A DNA stretch of 64,000 bases from Streptomyces sp. WMMB303. GTDB taxonomy: Bacteria; Actinomycetota; Actinomycetes; Streptomycetales; Streptomycetaceae. The notes below the pieces were generated by a model. It ran no database searches. It was not told the origin of the DNA and was given only the letters and a program-made list of their open reading frames with translations. Below are positions 15,963 through 26,034 of the stretch, in pieces. Made by a program: the position numbers and the translations under genes. The DNA is taken from positions 3,522,501 through 3,586,500 of the forward strand of contig NZ_JARKIN010000001.1 of NCBI RefSeq assembly GCF_029351045.1, in the 5' to 3' direction. The first letter of the stretch is position 1. The number at the start of each line of letters is the position of its first letter.

Positions 15963-17653
15963 CACGGCAGGTCCAGTACCGGAACGTCCGTACCGGGTGC
16001 GCCGCCGCCGGGCGGCACCACCGCCAGCGCGTCGCAGGAGGCCACGCCGCGGAGCATCGCCGGACCGGCGTAGCGCAGCGGCCGGATGCGCGCCCGGAGG
16101 CCCGAGCCCTCGTACCGCACGGGTACCAGCCGGGTGTCGTGCGGGTGTCCGGACACCTCCGCGCCCAAGGTGGCCTCCCGCGCTTCGGGCGCCCCGCGCC
16201 CGGCCAGTGCGCGCAGCAGCGGTGCGGCCAGGGTGACGAGGCCGGAGAGCGCGGCCAGCGGATTTCCGGGCAGCCCCACCAGGAACCGGTGGCGCGGCTG
16301 TCCGCCGGTGCTCTGCCGGTCCCCCGGTCCGAGCACGGCCAGCAGCATGGGATGCCCGGGGCGGACGCGCACACCGTGCACCAGGAGCCGCGCGTCGAGG
16401 CGGCGCAGTGTCGGCCGGAGGTGGTCCAGCGGTCCGGCCGCTGTGCTGCCGGTGGTGACGAGCACATCGGCCGTCGAGCCGGCCAGCGCCTCGTGCAGGG
16501 CCTCGGCGTCGTCGCCCAGCAGCCGGGTGACGGTCACCTCGGCCCCCAGAGCCGTCAGCCAGGGCTCGACCATCGGTCCGAGCGCGTCCCGGATCCGGCC
16601 GTCCCGGGGCAGTCCGCGGTGCAGCAGTTCGTCGCCCAGGACGAGCACTTCGGCCCGCGGCCGGGGCACCGTCGGCAGATCGTCGTACCCGGCTGCCGCG
16701 GCCAGCCCCAGCACGGCAGGGGTGACGGCCGCGCCTGCCGGGAGCAACTCGTCGCCCTTGCGGCACTCCTGGCCGCGCGGACGGATGTCGGTACCGGGCT
16801 GCGGCGGAGTGGCCGTACGCACCCGCGCGCCGGCGTGCCGGACCGCCTCCCGGCGCAGCACGGCGCTGGCGCCGGGCGGGACGCGGGCGCCGGTGGCGAT
16901 CCGGACCGCCTCCCCGTCGGCGAGCTGCGGGGGCTCCGCGCGGGCGCCCGCCAGCAGACCGGGGCGCTCGGTGCCGTCCGCCGCGCGGGCGGGCTCCCAC
17001 GGGCCGGGGCCGGACACCGCCCAGCCGTCCATCGCCGAGGTGTCGAACGGTGGCAGGTCGGTGAGTGCCCGCAGCGGTGCGGCAAGCGTACGGCCCAGCG
17101 CGTGTGCGAGGGGGACGGTCTCGGGGGGGAGCGCGGTGACGGCCGAGGACGCCAGCGCCACGGCCTCGGACCAGGTGACCGCCGGCTGCCGGGCCCCGTC
17201 GTCGCTCCGGTCCTGCGGGTGCTGCCGCGACTGCCCCCGTCCGTGCGGGTCCTGGCCGGTACCTTCCGTGGTGCCGGTGCCGGTGCCGGTGCCGGTGCCG
17301 GTGCTTGTGCTCGTGCCCGTCGGCTGCCGGGTTCCGTCCGCCGCGCCGCTCCCCGGGTGCCCGGCCGGGCCGTCGCCGCCGTGTCCGGACCGGCCGCCGC
17401 CTGCCGCGACCCCCTCGGGCGGGTGCGCGCCGCCCGGGACGGCTCCGCGGCCCGTGTCACCCGCAGCAGGCCGGGCCCCGCCCGGGTGCTCGGCGGGGCC
17501 GGGGGCGTCGCCGCCGTCGGGGCCCTCGGTGCCGTCGGCGCCCCACTGGATCCGCCGGATGCGTTTGAGGCGCGGTGCGGGGGGTGGATCCTGGCGGATC
17601 CGGCCGCTGTTGGCCAGGGCGATGGCCTCGTCGAGTTCGTCGGCGTCGCTCAT
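15959..17653 (-). CDS. moeA: MoeA-family molybdopterin molybdotransferase with long N-terminal extension
   Basis: The catalytic part (about 159-564) carries MoeA motifs: PPFDTSAMDGWAV (MDGWA 208-212), RIATGARVPPGA, VTTGSTAAGPLDHLR and LVGLPGNPLAALSG. MoeA inserts molybdate into adenylated molybdopterin. The motif around VTTGSTAAGP replaces the usual TGGVS/GxxD pattern, so catalytic competence is uncertain. The first 158 residues are a Gly/Pro/Thr-rich extension containing a (GT)n stretch from a 6-bp repeat (17270-17305). ATG 17653 overlaps the mobA-like stop. The product is 564 aa against about 400 usual. Confidence 0.83.
   Translation of the reverse strand: MSDADELDEAIALANSGRIRQDPPPAPRLKRIRRIQWGADGTEGPDGGDAPGPAEHPGGARPAAGDTGRGAVPGGAHPPEGVAAGGGRSGHGGDGPAGHPGSGAADGTRQPTGTSTSTGTGTGTGTGTTEGTGQDPHGRGQSRQHPQDRSDDGARQPAVTWSEAVALASSAVTALPPETVPLAHALGRTLAAPLRALTDLPPFDTSAMDGWAVSGPGPWEPARAADGTERPGLLAGARAEPPQLADGEAVRIATGARVPPGASAVLRREAVRHAGARVRTATPPQPGTDIRPRGQECRKGDELLPAGAAVTPAVLGLAAAAGYDDLPTVPRPRAEVLVLGDELLHRGLPRDGRIRDALGPMVEPWLTALGAEVTVTRLLGDDAEALHEALAGSTADVLVTTGSTAAGPLDHLRPTLRRLDARLLVHGVRVRPGHPMLLAVLGPGDRQSTGGQPRHRFLVGLPGNPLAALSGLVTLAAPLLRALAGRGAPEAREATLGAEVSGHPHDTRLVPVRYEGSGLRARIRPLRYAGPAMLRGVASCDALAVVPPGGGAPGTDVPVLDLPW
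17270..17305. repeat. Hexanucleotide repeat GGTGCC in moeA
   Basis: Five perfect GGTGCC units plus one GGTGCT run from 17270 to 17305 and encode the alternating Gly-Thr tract near residues 117-128 of the MoeA-like protein. Being a multiple of three, slippage would lengthen or shorten the linker without a frameshift. Confidence 0.9.
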
Positions 17654-18777
17654 CGGCCGTCTGTCTGCTCGGAGGGGCTGCCCGGGCCGTCCGTGGCGGG
17701 CGGCCCGGGGGTGTTCCCGGAGCCGTCCGCTCCGGGGGTATCTCCGCCCGACTCGTCGGCCCAGCGCCGGGCGAGCCGGGCGGCCGCCTCCGCCGCCCGC
17801 GCGACGTCCTGTGGCGAACCGCCCGCCCGCGCCGCCGCATAGCCCACCAGGAACGTGGTCAGCGGCGCCGCGGGGCGCGCGACGCCGTGCGCCGCGTCCC
17901 GGGCGAGAGCGAGCAGGGCTGAGGTGTCGACGTCGAGTTCGATGCCGAGCTCGGTCTTGACCGCGGAGATCCATTCATCCAGCACGCTTTCATGCTCCCT
18001 GATGCGGGCCCTCGCTGTGGCGATGTCGCCCCAGGTGTCGCAGTCGAGGGCGGCGGCGGTGACGGAGGGCGCGGTCACCCGGTGCAGCATCAGCCCTTGG
18101 AGCACCATCCGCAACGGCAGCCCCGTCAGGGAACCGTACTCGGTTCGCAACAGCGCCAGTTCGCGGCGCAGCGGGTCCACCCGGTAGGCGGCCAGCAGCG
18201 GTTGGTCGCGGCCGTCGTGGCCGACGGCGGCCTCGGTCCCGTCCGGCACGGACACCAGGGTGCGCACCGCCGACGGTGAGAGGAACGGCAGATCGGCGGA
18301 GACGACGAGCACCGGACCCTCCGCCCCGGGCATGCCGTCCCCAGGCCGTCCGCCCGCCGCCCCGTGCCCGGGGCCGGTTCGCCCCGCGCCGGAGCCCGTG
18401 CGTGCCCCCGCCCGCGCGTCCGGAGCCGCCGCCAGTGCATCCAGACCCGCCTGCAGGGCCGCGAGCGGGCCGCCGCCGGGGGGCTCCTCGCGAGCCCACA
18501 GCACCGGGCGGCACGTCGGACGGCGCGGCCCCACCACCACGGTGGCCGTCGCGTCGCCGCACGCCGCGAGGACCCGGTCGAGCAGCGTGCGGCCGCCGAC
18601 CGTGACCGCGGGTTTGTCGGCCCCGCCCAGCCGCCGCGCGCCGCCGCCCGCGAGGACGAGGGCCGTGTACGGGCGGCCGGCGCTGTCCGGTGCCGGGCGC
18701 ACCCGCCCGGCACCGCCCGCCGGGTGCGGGCGGTCGGGCGGTCCGGCTGCCGAGGGAGGTCCTGGGGCCTGCGTCAC
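17650..18777 (-). CDS. mobA: MobA-like nucleotidyltransferase fused to DUF6457
   Basis: The 375-aa protein has an N-terminal MobA-type NTP transferase domain (about 38-265): LVLAGGGARRLGGADKP is the GTP-binding loop and VSADLPFLSP the metal site. A C-terminal DUF6457 helical domain follows (about 266-330, LDEWISAVKTELGIELDVD). MobA adds GMP to molybdenum cofactor. The fusion and the interrupting low-complexity loop (about 120-150) are visible. GTG 18777 is 3 bp from the bkdC2 stop and its own stop overlaps moeA, so it belongs to the same message. Guanylyltransferase specificity is inferred. Confidence 0.82.
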   Translation of the reverse strand: MTQAPGPPSAAGPPDRPHPAGGAGRVRPAPDSAGRPYTALVLAGGGARRLGGADKPAVTVGGRTLLDRVLAACGDATATVVVGPRRPTCRPVLWAREEPPGGGPLAALQAGLDALAAAPDARAGARTGSGAGRTGPGHGAAGGRPGDGMPGAEGPVLVVSADLPFLSPSAVRTLVSVPDGTEAAVGHDGRDQPLLAAYRVDPLRRELALLRTEYGSLTGLPLRMVLQGLMLHRVTAPSVTAAALDCDTWGDIATARARIREHESVLDEWISAVKTELGIELDVDTSALLALARDAAHGVARPAAPLTTFLVGYAAARAGGSPQDVARAAEAAARLARRWADESGGDTPGADGSGNTPGPPATDGPGSPSEQTDGR

Positions 18778-18780
18778 GCC

Positions 18781-20297
18781 TCAGAGGGTACGGAGTAGCC
18801 GCGCCGGACGCTCCACGCAGTCCGCGACATGGCGCAGGAACCCGCCCGCGGTGCCGCCGTCGCACACCCGGTGATCGAAGGTGAGGGACAACTGCACGAC
18901 ACTGCGGACGGCCAACGCGTCGCCGACCACCCACGGTTTGCGGGCGATGCGGCCGACACCGAGCATCGCCGCCTCCGGGTGGTTGATGATCGGGGTGGAG
19001 CCGTCCACGCCGAACACGCCGTAGTTGTTCAGCGTGAACGTGCCGCCGGTCAGCTCGCCGGGGGTGAGGGTCCCGGCGCGGGCCGCCTCGGTCAGCCGGG
19101 CCAGCTCCGCGGTGAGCTGCTCGGCGCTCAGCGTGTGCGCGTCGCGGACCACCGGGACGACGAGGCCCCGGTCCGTCTGCGCCGCGAACCCCAGATGCAC
19201 CTCGGGCAGCACGACGATCTCGCGCGCCTCGGTGTCCACCGTCGAGTTCAGCTCCGGGAAGCGCGCCAGCGCCGCGGTGCACAGCCGGCCCAGCAGGGCC
19301 GGCAGCGAGATCGGTGCCGCGGCCGGGTCGCCGTCGGCGGCGGCGTTCATCTCCTTGCGCGCGGCGAGCAGTTCGGTGGCGTCGGCGTCCACCCAGCAAC
19401 TGGCGTCCGGGATCTCCGCGCGGCTGCGGGTGAGCCGGTCGGCTGCCGTGCCGCGCATGCCGCGCAGCGGAATGCGCCGCTCCTGCCGGGCTGCCCCGGC
19501 CCGGGCCCCGCCGGGCTCCGCGGTGCCCTCCGGCACGGGCGCCTCCCGCGGGGGTGCGTCCTCCCGCACGGCGTGCACCGCGCGTTCCACGTCCGCGCGC
19601 AGGATGAGCCCGTCCGGACCGCTGCCCGTCATCGCCCGCAGATCCAGGCCGTGCTCCCGGGCCAGCCGGCGGACCAGCGGAGAGATCACCGGGACGGGGC
19701 CGGCCGCAGCCCGTCCGCCCCGGGTGGGGCGCTCCGGCGCCGTACGGCCCGCCCCGCGGGCGGGGGCACCCCGGTCGGCTCCGGACCGGGACTCCTCCCC
19801 TGCCCCCGCTCCGGGCGCCGCCGCGATTCCGCCGAGGCCGGCGCCGGGCGCTCCCGCACCGGCCGGGCCGGACAGTCCGGACAGCCGCAGCGCCGCCCGG
19901 GGCCGGCGCGCAGGCGCCTGCGCCGTCCCGTAGCCGACCAGCACATTGCCCGAGCCGCCGACGTGCTCCGCCTCGCCCGCCCGGTCCGCTTCGTCGGCCC
20001 GCTCATCGGGTGTCCCCGCGGCTCCGCCGCCCGGGCCGGACGCACCGCCGTCGGGGCTCATCGCGACGGTGACCAGCGGCGCGCCCACGGCCACCTCGGC
20101 TCCCTCGTCGGCCGCGTGCGAGGTGACCACGCCCGCGAAGGGGCAGGGGACCTCCACGAGCGCCTTGGCCGTCTCGACCTCGACGACCGGCTCGTCGACC
20201 CGCACGGTGTCGCCCACCGGTACCAGCCAGCGGACGATCGTCGCCTCGGTCAGCCCCTCGCCCAGGTCCGGCAGCGCGAACTCGCGCACCTCACCCA

Positions 20298-20298
<1 letters not shown>
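18781..20298 (-). CDS. bkdC2: Branched-chain 2-oxo-acid dehydrogenase E2 subunit (copy 2)
   Basis: The 505-aa dihydrolipoyl acyltransferase has a lipoyl domain at 1-80 (lipoyl Lys45 in VETAKALVE), Pro/Ala-rich linkers, an E1/E3-binding domain at about 215-250 (PLVRRLAREHGLDL) and the acyltransferase domain. The latter carries FDHRVCDGG with His476 and Asp480 as catalytic residues. It transfers branched acyl groups to CoA. ATG 20298 overlaps the bkdB2 stop by 4 bp. Branched-chain rather than pyruvate specificity is inferred from the bkdABC plus Lrp context. Confidence 0.9.
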
Positions 20299-21379
<1,081 letters not shown>

Positions 21380-21383
<4 letters not shown>

Positions 21384-22570
21384 CGGGTCTCCTCCCCCGC
21401 AGCCGGGTTCCCGGCGGGCCGTGCGGCGGCCGCCTCTTGCTCCGCGGCCAGCTCGGCGCGCAACTGCGCGGCCTGCTCGCGCAGTTGCGGTGTCGGTTCC
21501 GCGTAGACGTGCGCGAACAGTTCCATCGGGTCCGGCTGCGGGTCCTGGTGCATCCGCTCGCGCAGCTCCGCCGCCTGCCGCTCGGCTGCCGCCTCGGCCT
21601 CCCGCACGGTCTCCTCGTCCAGCAGCCCGCGGTCCCGCAGCTCGCGCTCCAGGAGCGTCACCGGGTCGTGCGCCCGCCACGCCTCGACCTCGCCGTCGGC
21701 GCGGTAGCGGGTCGCGTCGTCGGCGTTGGTGTGTGCCTCCAGCCGGTAGGTGACCGCCTCGACGAGGGTGGGGCCGCCGCCCGACCGGGCGCGCTCCAGC
21801 GCCTCGGCCAGCACCTCGTGCACCGCGACCGCGTCGTTGCCGTCCACCAGCCGCCCCGGGACGCCGTAGCCGACCGCCTTGTGGGCCAGTGAGGGCGCCG
21901 CGGTCTGCTTGGCCAGCGGTACGGAGATCGCGAAGCCGTTGTTCTGCACCAGGAAGACGGCGGGCGCCTGCCATACGGCGGCGAAGTTGAGCGCCTCGTG
22001 GAAATCGCCCTCGCTGGTGCCGCCGTCGCCGACCAGTGCGAGCGCCGCCACCTCGTCGCCTTTCAGCCGGGCGGCGTGCGCCAGCCCGACCGCGTGCGGA
22101 AGCTGGGTGGCCAGCGGGGTGCACAGCGGCGCGACCCGGGTGCCGGGCGAGTCGTAGCCGTGGTGCCAGTCGCCGCGCAGCAGCGACAGCACCTCGACCG
22201 GGTCCAGACCGCGCGCCACCGCGGCGAGGGTGTCGCGGTAGCTGGGGAAGAGCCAGTCCTCCGCACGCAGCGCCAGCGCCGCGGCGACCTGGCACGCCTC
22301 CTGCCCCCGTGAGGAGGGATAGACCGCCAGCCGGCCCTGCCGGGTCAGCGCGGTCGCCTGCTCGTTGAACCTCCGCCCCCGCACGACGGCGGCGTACAGC
22401 CGGCGCAGCAGGTCCGCGTCCGGACCGGTGTCGCCCTCGCGTTCCGCCGTCCGGGTGCCCAGGACGCGGTAGGGCTCGGCCTCGGGGAGGAGCGGCGCGG
22501 CTTCGGTGCGGGGGCGCCACGAGGGAGGAGGGGCGGGGGTGTAGGTTCCTGGCTGCTCTAGGACCGTCAT
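21380..22570 (-). CDS. bkdA2: Branched-chain 2-oxo-acid dehydrogenase E1 alpha (copy 2)
   Basis: The 396-aa thiamine-diphosphate E1 alpha subunit has the TPP signature GDGGTSEGDFHEALNFA...NN and the phosphorylation-loop-like YRLEAHTNADDATRYR. It decarboxylates the 2-oxo acids of Val, Leu and Ile. ATG 22570 is preceded by GAGGAGG, one of the strongest ribosome sites here, as befits the first gene of the operon. Upstream lies a PaaR-like sequence (22706-22723) and the divergent bkdR. It lacks the Lys-rich tail of the bkdA1 product. Confidence 0.92.
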
Positions 22571-22705
22571 GACGAGCACCTCCTCGTGGGCGGGCTGCGG
22601 CGCGTGCGGGCTGCGGATACGCCCGGCCCGCGCCGGCCTTCTGGCGCGCCGGCCTGCCGATGGCCGTACCACCGGCAGGCCGGGCCGGGTGGCCGGGTGG
22701 GCCAC

Positions 22706-22723
22706 CCCTACCGATTGTTCGGT
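22706..22723. promoter_or_regulatory. Possible third PaaR-like site between bkdA2 and bkdR
   Basis: CCCTACCGATTGTTCGGT matches the paaA/paaN operator at 15 of 18 positions, and its 14-bp core differs from ACCG-nn-CG-nn-CGGT by one base. It lies 136 bp upstream of bkdA2 and 117 bp upstream of bkdR. Function is inferred only from similarity. Confidence 0.5.
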
Positions 22724-22839
22724 CGACGGCACATTTTGGCTACGGGTGGCCTCTGCCTGTGGACAACTGGCCCGCAAAACCGTTCGATGTCCGCAGAGTG
22801 TCCATGCGGGGGAGGCGAAGGACCGTGCGGGGTGAACAT

Positions 22840-23337
22840 ATGGCCAACGGCCCCGGGGAAACCGACCCGCCGGCCGGGCACCGGCTTCCCGCCCGGCCGC
22901 TGGACTCCGTCGACCGCGACATCCTGCGGCTGCTGCGTGCCGACGGCCGGGCGTCCGTGCGGTCGGTCGCCGAGCGGGTGCACGTCTCACGTGCCAACGC
23001 GTACGCGCGCATCAACCGGCTGCTCGACGACGGCGTGATCCGCGGCTTCAGCGCCCGCGTCGACCAGGAGCGCGCGGGCCACGGAGCCTCGGCCTACATC
23101 ACCCTCAAGATCGTCCAGGACTCCTGGCGCAGCGTCCGCGAGAAGCTCCGGGAGTTGCCGGGCGCGGCCCACATCGCGCTGGTCAGCGGGGATTTCGACG
23201 TTCTGCTGCTGGTGCACACCCCGGACAACCGGGCCCTGCGGGACCTCGTGCTGACCCGCATCCAGTCCATGCCGGAAGTGCTGAGCACCCGCACGCTGCT
23301 GGTGTTCGAGGAGACCGACCTGGAGCCGGGGCCGTAG
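22840..23337 (+). CDS. bkdR: Lrp/AsnC-family regulator BkdR
   Basis: The 165-aa product has an AsnC-type helix-turn-helix (residues about 22-75: LDSVDRDILRLLRADGRASV and RANAYARINRLLDDGVI) and a C-terminal RAM ligand-binding domain (ALVSGDFDVLLLVH). Lrp-type regulators sense amino acids; this gene is divergent from bkdA2B2C2, the place held by bkdR in other Streptomyces. ATG 22840 follows GGGGTG; an in-frame ATG at 22804 has no ribosome site. It probably controls one or both bkd operons. Confidence 0.88.
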   Translation: MANGPGETDPPAGHRLPARPLDSVDRDILRLLRADGRASVRSVAERVHVSRANAYARINRLLDDGVIRGFSARVDQERAGHGASAYITLKIVQDSWRSVREKLRELPGAAHIALVSGDFDVLLLVHTPDNRALRDLVLTRIQSMPEVLSTRTLLVFEETDLEPGP

Positions 23338-23349
23338 GCCCGCGGGCTC

Positions 23350-23985
23350 TCAGCCGGTGCGCAGGCCCGCGAAGGCGGTGCGGACGACGGCCTCGGCCAC
23401 CTCGGCGCTGCTGGTGCCGGCGCCGCCCGCCTCGGGCGCCGTGCCCTCCGGCCCGCCGGGGTGTGCCGCGCGCTCGGGGCGATACCACTCGGCGATCGAG
23501 TTGATCATGCCGAACAGCAGCCGGGTCGCGAGCCGGGCGTCGACGTCGGAACGCAGGTCCCCGTCCGCCGCCGCCTGCTTGACCAGCTCGGCCACCCGCT
23601 GGTCGAACTCCCGGCGCCGGGACATCGCCCAGATCTCCGTCTCGGTGTTTCCGCGCACCCGCAGCAGCAGCGTCACGTACGGCAGCTCGGCCAGCAGCAC
23701 CTCGACCGTGCGGCGGGTGACGTGCTCCAGCCGCTCCACCGCCCGCCCCTCGCGCGCCCGGGGCTCCTCCAGGACCGCGAACAGCTCGTCGAGCGCCCGG
23801 CTTATCCCCCTGCGCAGCAGCTCTTCCTTGCCGCGTACGTGGTGGTAGATCGACGACTTGGAGATCCCGGCCGCCTGGGACAGGTGCTCCATCGAGGTGC
23901 CGTCGTAGCCCCGCTCGTTGAACACCCGCACGGCGACGGAGAGCAGCGAGTCGGGCGTGTAGGTGTCGCGCTTGACCGTGGGCAT
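23350..23985 (-). CDS. paaR: TetR-family repressor, probable PaaR
   Basis: The 211-aa protein has an N-terminal TetR helix-turn-helix (about 12-58: SVAVRVFNERGYDGTSMEHL, AAGISKSSIYHHVRGKEEL) and an all-helical ligand domain. It is divergent from paaN with a 229-bp gap containing the palindrome at 24114-24131, identical to that at paaA. TetR-type PaaR proteins repress phenylacetate genes and are released by phenylacetyl-CoA in other actinobacteria. ATG 23985 fits family N-termini. The regulon assignment is inference from shared operators. Confidence 0.85.
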   Translation of the reverse strand: MPTVKRDTYTPDSLLSVAVRVFNERGYDGTSMEHLSQAAGISKSSIYHHVRGKEELLRRGISRALDELFAVLEEPRAREGRAVERLEHVTRRTVEVLLAELPYVTLLLRVRGNTETEIWAMSRRREFDQRVAELVKQAAADGDLRSDVDARLATRLLFGMINSIAEWYRPERAAHPGGPEGTAPEAGGAGTSSAEVAEAVVRTAFAGLRTG

Positions 23986-24109
23986 GCGGCCGATGCTAGC
24001 CGGGCCGTCCTCCGGTGCCGCCGGGCGCCGGGAGGGGGGCCGTGCGGCCCGTGGCGCCGGGCCCCGCGCGTGCTGCCGAGCGGAGTTTTCCACAGCTTCC
24101 CGGGCCCCC

Positions 24110-24139
24110 TTGCACCGACCGATCGTTCGGTAGCAGTAT
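24110..24139 (+). promoter_or_regulatory. paaN promoter
   Basis: A -35-like TTGCAC (24110-24115) and a -10-like CAGTAT (24134-24139) are 18 bp apart, with the operator palindrome lying in the spacer. Start of paaN is 76 bp downstream. Confidence 0.45.
24114..24131. promoter_or_regulatory. Putative PaaR operator at paaN/paaR
   Basis: ACCGACCGATCGTTCGGT here is identical over 18 bp to the site at the paaA promoter 15.8 kb away. It lies between paaR and paaN and overlaps the likely promoter spacer of paaN, so binding would block paaN and possibly autoregulate paaR. Confidence 0.83.
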
Positions 24140-24214
24140 CTACCAGGTGAGCGGCTCCGGCAACGCCGTGCCCACCCCGCATCCCGTCCCAGCTCAGCGA
24201 GGAGTTGGTCCTGC

Positions 24215-25921
24215 GTGACCACCGGTATCGGAACGACCACTGCCCAGCTCGTCGACACCCACCGCCCCACCCTGGACCGCGCACTGGAAGCCATCGCGGG
24301 CCGGGAGTTCTGGACCCCGCACCCCGAGCACCCGAAGGCGTACGGCGAGGGAGCGGCCGAGCAGGGCAAGGCGGCCTTCGACGCGCTGTGCGGCAGCCGC
24401 TTCGAGCTGCCCGGCCAGCCGGTCTCCGGCGAATGGGTGGCCACCGAGGTGTCGCCGTACGGGCCCGAGCTGGGTATCTCCTATCCGCGTATGGACGAGG
24501 GAGCCGTCGACGCCCTGCTGCCGGTCATGCGCGGCGCGCTGCCGACCTGGCGGAAGGCCGGGGCCGAGGTGCGCGCCGCGGTGTGCCTGGAGATCCTGGC
24601 GCGGATCAGCGCCCGCACCCCGGAGTTCGCGCAGGCCGTGATGCACACCAGCGGCCAGGCGTTCATGATGGCCTTCCAGGCGGGCGGTCCGCACGCGCAG
24701 GACCGCGGTATGGAGGCGGTGGCCTACGCCTACGCGGAGCAGGTGCGCACCCCCGCGCGGGTCAGCTGGGAGAAGCCGCAGGGCAAGCGTGACCCGCTGC
24801 GGGTCACCAAGGAGTTCACCCCCGCCGGGCGCGGTGTGGCGCTGCTGATCGGCTGCAACACCTTCCCCACCTGGAACGGCTTCCCCGGGTTCTTCGCCTC
24901 GCTCGCCACCGGGAACGCCGTGCTGGTCAAGCCGCACCCGCGGGCCGTGCTCCCGCTCGCGCTGACGGTGCGGATCGCCCGCGAGGTCCTCGCGGAGGCG
25001 GGGTTCGACGCCGATCTGGTGGCGCTGGCTGCCGAGGCGGAGGGTGACGGCCTCGCCAGGGACCTGGCCGTCCGGCCCGAGATCCGGGTGATCGACTACA
25101 CCGGGGGCTCGGCCTTCGGCGAGTGGCTGGAGTCCCACGCCCGCCAGGCGCGGGTCCACACGGAGAAGGCCGGTGTCAACACGGTCCTCATCGACTCCAC
25201 CGACGACTACCAGGGCATGCTCGCCAACCTCGCCTTCTCGCTGTCGCTCTACAGCGGCCAGATGTGCACCACGCCGCAGAACCTGCTGATCCCGTCGGCC
25301 GGCATCACCACCGAGTCCGGCCACAGGAGCTATGACGAGGTGGTGGCCGATCTGGCCGCCGCGGTGGACAAGCTGCTCGGTGACGACGCGCGGGCCAACG
25401 CGCTGCTGGGCGCCCTGGTCAACGAGCAGGTGCGCACGCGGCTGGAGGCGGCGCCCTCGCTGGGGGAGGTGGCTCTGGCCTCCCGTAGCGTGCAGAACCC
25501 GGAGTTCCCCGACGCCACGGTGCGCACCCCTGCGATCGTCAAGCTGGACGCCACCGAGCCGGAGTCCGAGGGCGCGTATCAGGACGAGTGCTTCGGCCCG
25601 GTCTCCTTCGCGGTGGCTGTCGGCTCCACGGAGGACGCTCTGGAGCTGTTGCGGCACACGCTCCAGGCCAAGGGCGCCATGACGGTCGCCGGATACACCA
25701 CCTCCTCCGAGGTGGCCCGGCAACTGGAGGAGGTGTGCTTCGACGAGCCCGCGCAGCTCTCGCTCAATCTCACGGGGGGCATCTACGTCAACCAGACGGC
25801 CGCCTTCAGCGATTTCCACGGCTCGGGTGGAAACCCGGCGGCCAACTGCACGCTGTGCGACGGGGATTTCGTCTCGGGCCGGTTCCGCGTGGTGGAGGTG
25901 CGGCGGATGGCGGAGGACTGA
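24215..25921 (+). CDS. paaN: PaaN2-type aldehyde dehydrogenase of phenylacetate degradation
   Basis: The 568-aa protein is an aldehyde dehydrogenase-like enzyme with the catalytic Cys at residue 351 (SGQMCTTPQN). It has the ring-opened semialdehyde-handling features of PaaN but no C-terminal MaoC hydratase domain (E. coli PaaZ is about 680 aa with it). It therefore covers only the oxidation half-reaction; the hydrolase must come from another gene not in this window. GTG 24215 has GAGGAG upstream. A strong hairpin follows 4 bp after the stop. Confidence 0.9.
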   Translation: MTTGIGTTTAQLVDTHRPTLDRALEAIAGREFWTPHPEHPKAYGEGAAEQGKAAFDALCGSRFELPGQPVSGEWVATEVSPYGPELGISYPRMDEGAVDALLPVMRGALPTWRKAGAEVRAAVCLEILARISARTPEFAQAVMHTSGQAFMMAFQAGGPHAQDRGMEAVAYAYAEQVRTPARVSWEKPQGKRDPLRVTKEFTPAGRGVALLIGCNTFPTWNGFPGFFASLATGNAVLVKPHPRAVLPLALTVRIAREVLAEAGFDADLVALAAEAEGDGLARDLAVRPEIRVIDYTGGSAFGEWLESHARQARVHTEKAGVNTVLIDSTDDYQGMLANLAFSLSLYSGQMCTTPQNLLIPSAGITTESGHRSYDEVVADLAAAVDKLLGDDARANALLGALVNEQVRTRLEAAPSLGEVALASRSVQNPEFPDATVRTPAIVKLDATEPESEGAYQDECFGPVSFAVAVGSTEDALELLRHTLQAKGAMTVAGYTTSSEVARQLEEVCFDEPAQLSLNLTGGIYVNQTAAFSDFHGSGGNPAANCTLCDGDFVSGRFRVVEVRRMAED

Positions 25922-25925
25922 CGAG

Positions 25926-25958
25926 CATGCCCCCGGGTGGCGGACACCCGGGGGCATG
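25926..25958 (+). terminator. paaN terminator
   Basis: CATGCCCCCGGGTG and CACCCGGGGGCATG form a 14-bp perfect stem around GCGGA, starting 4 bp after the paaN stop. It lies between paaN and the convergent kinase gene and lacks a T-run. Confidence 0.88.
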
Positions 25959-26034
25959 TGAAGGCGTTGAGTCGATGCGGACCGCGGACCGCGGGCCCTT
26001 GTCGTCGTACGGACCCCGGCTCTTCGGGCGGACC

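Noticed and set aside
17270..17305. Phase-variable microsatellite in moeA
   Set aside because: Unit length is 6 bp, so slippage would not shift the frame; only linker length would vary.
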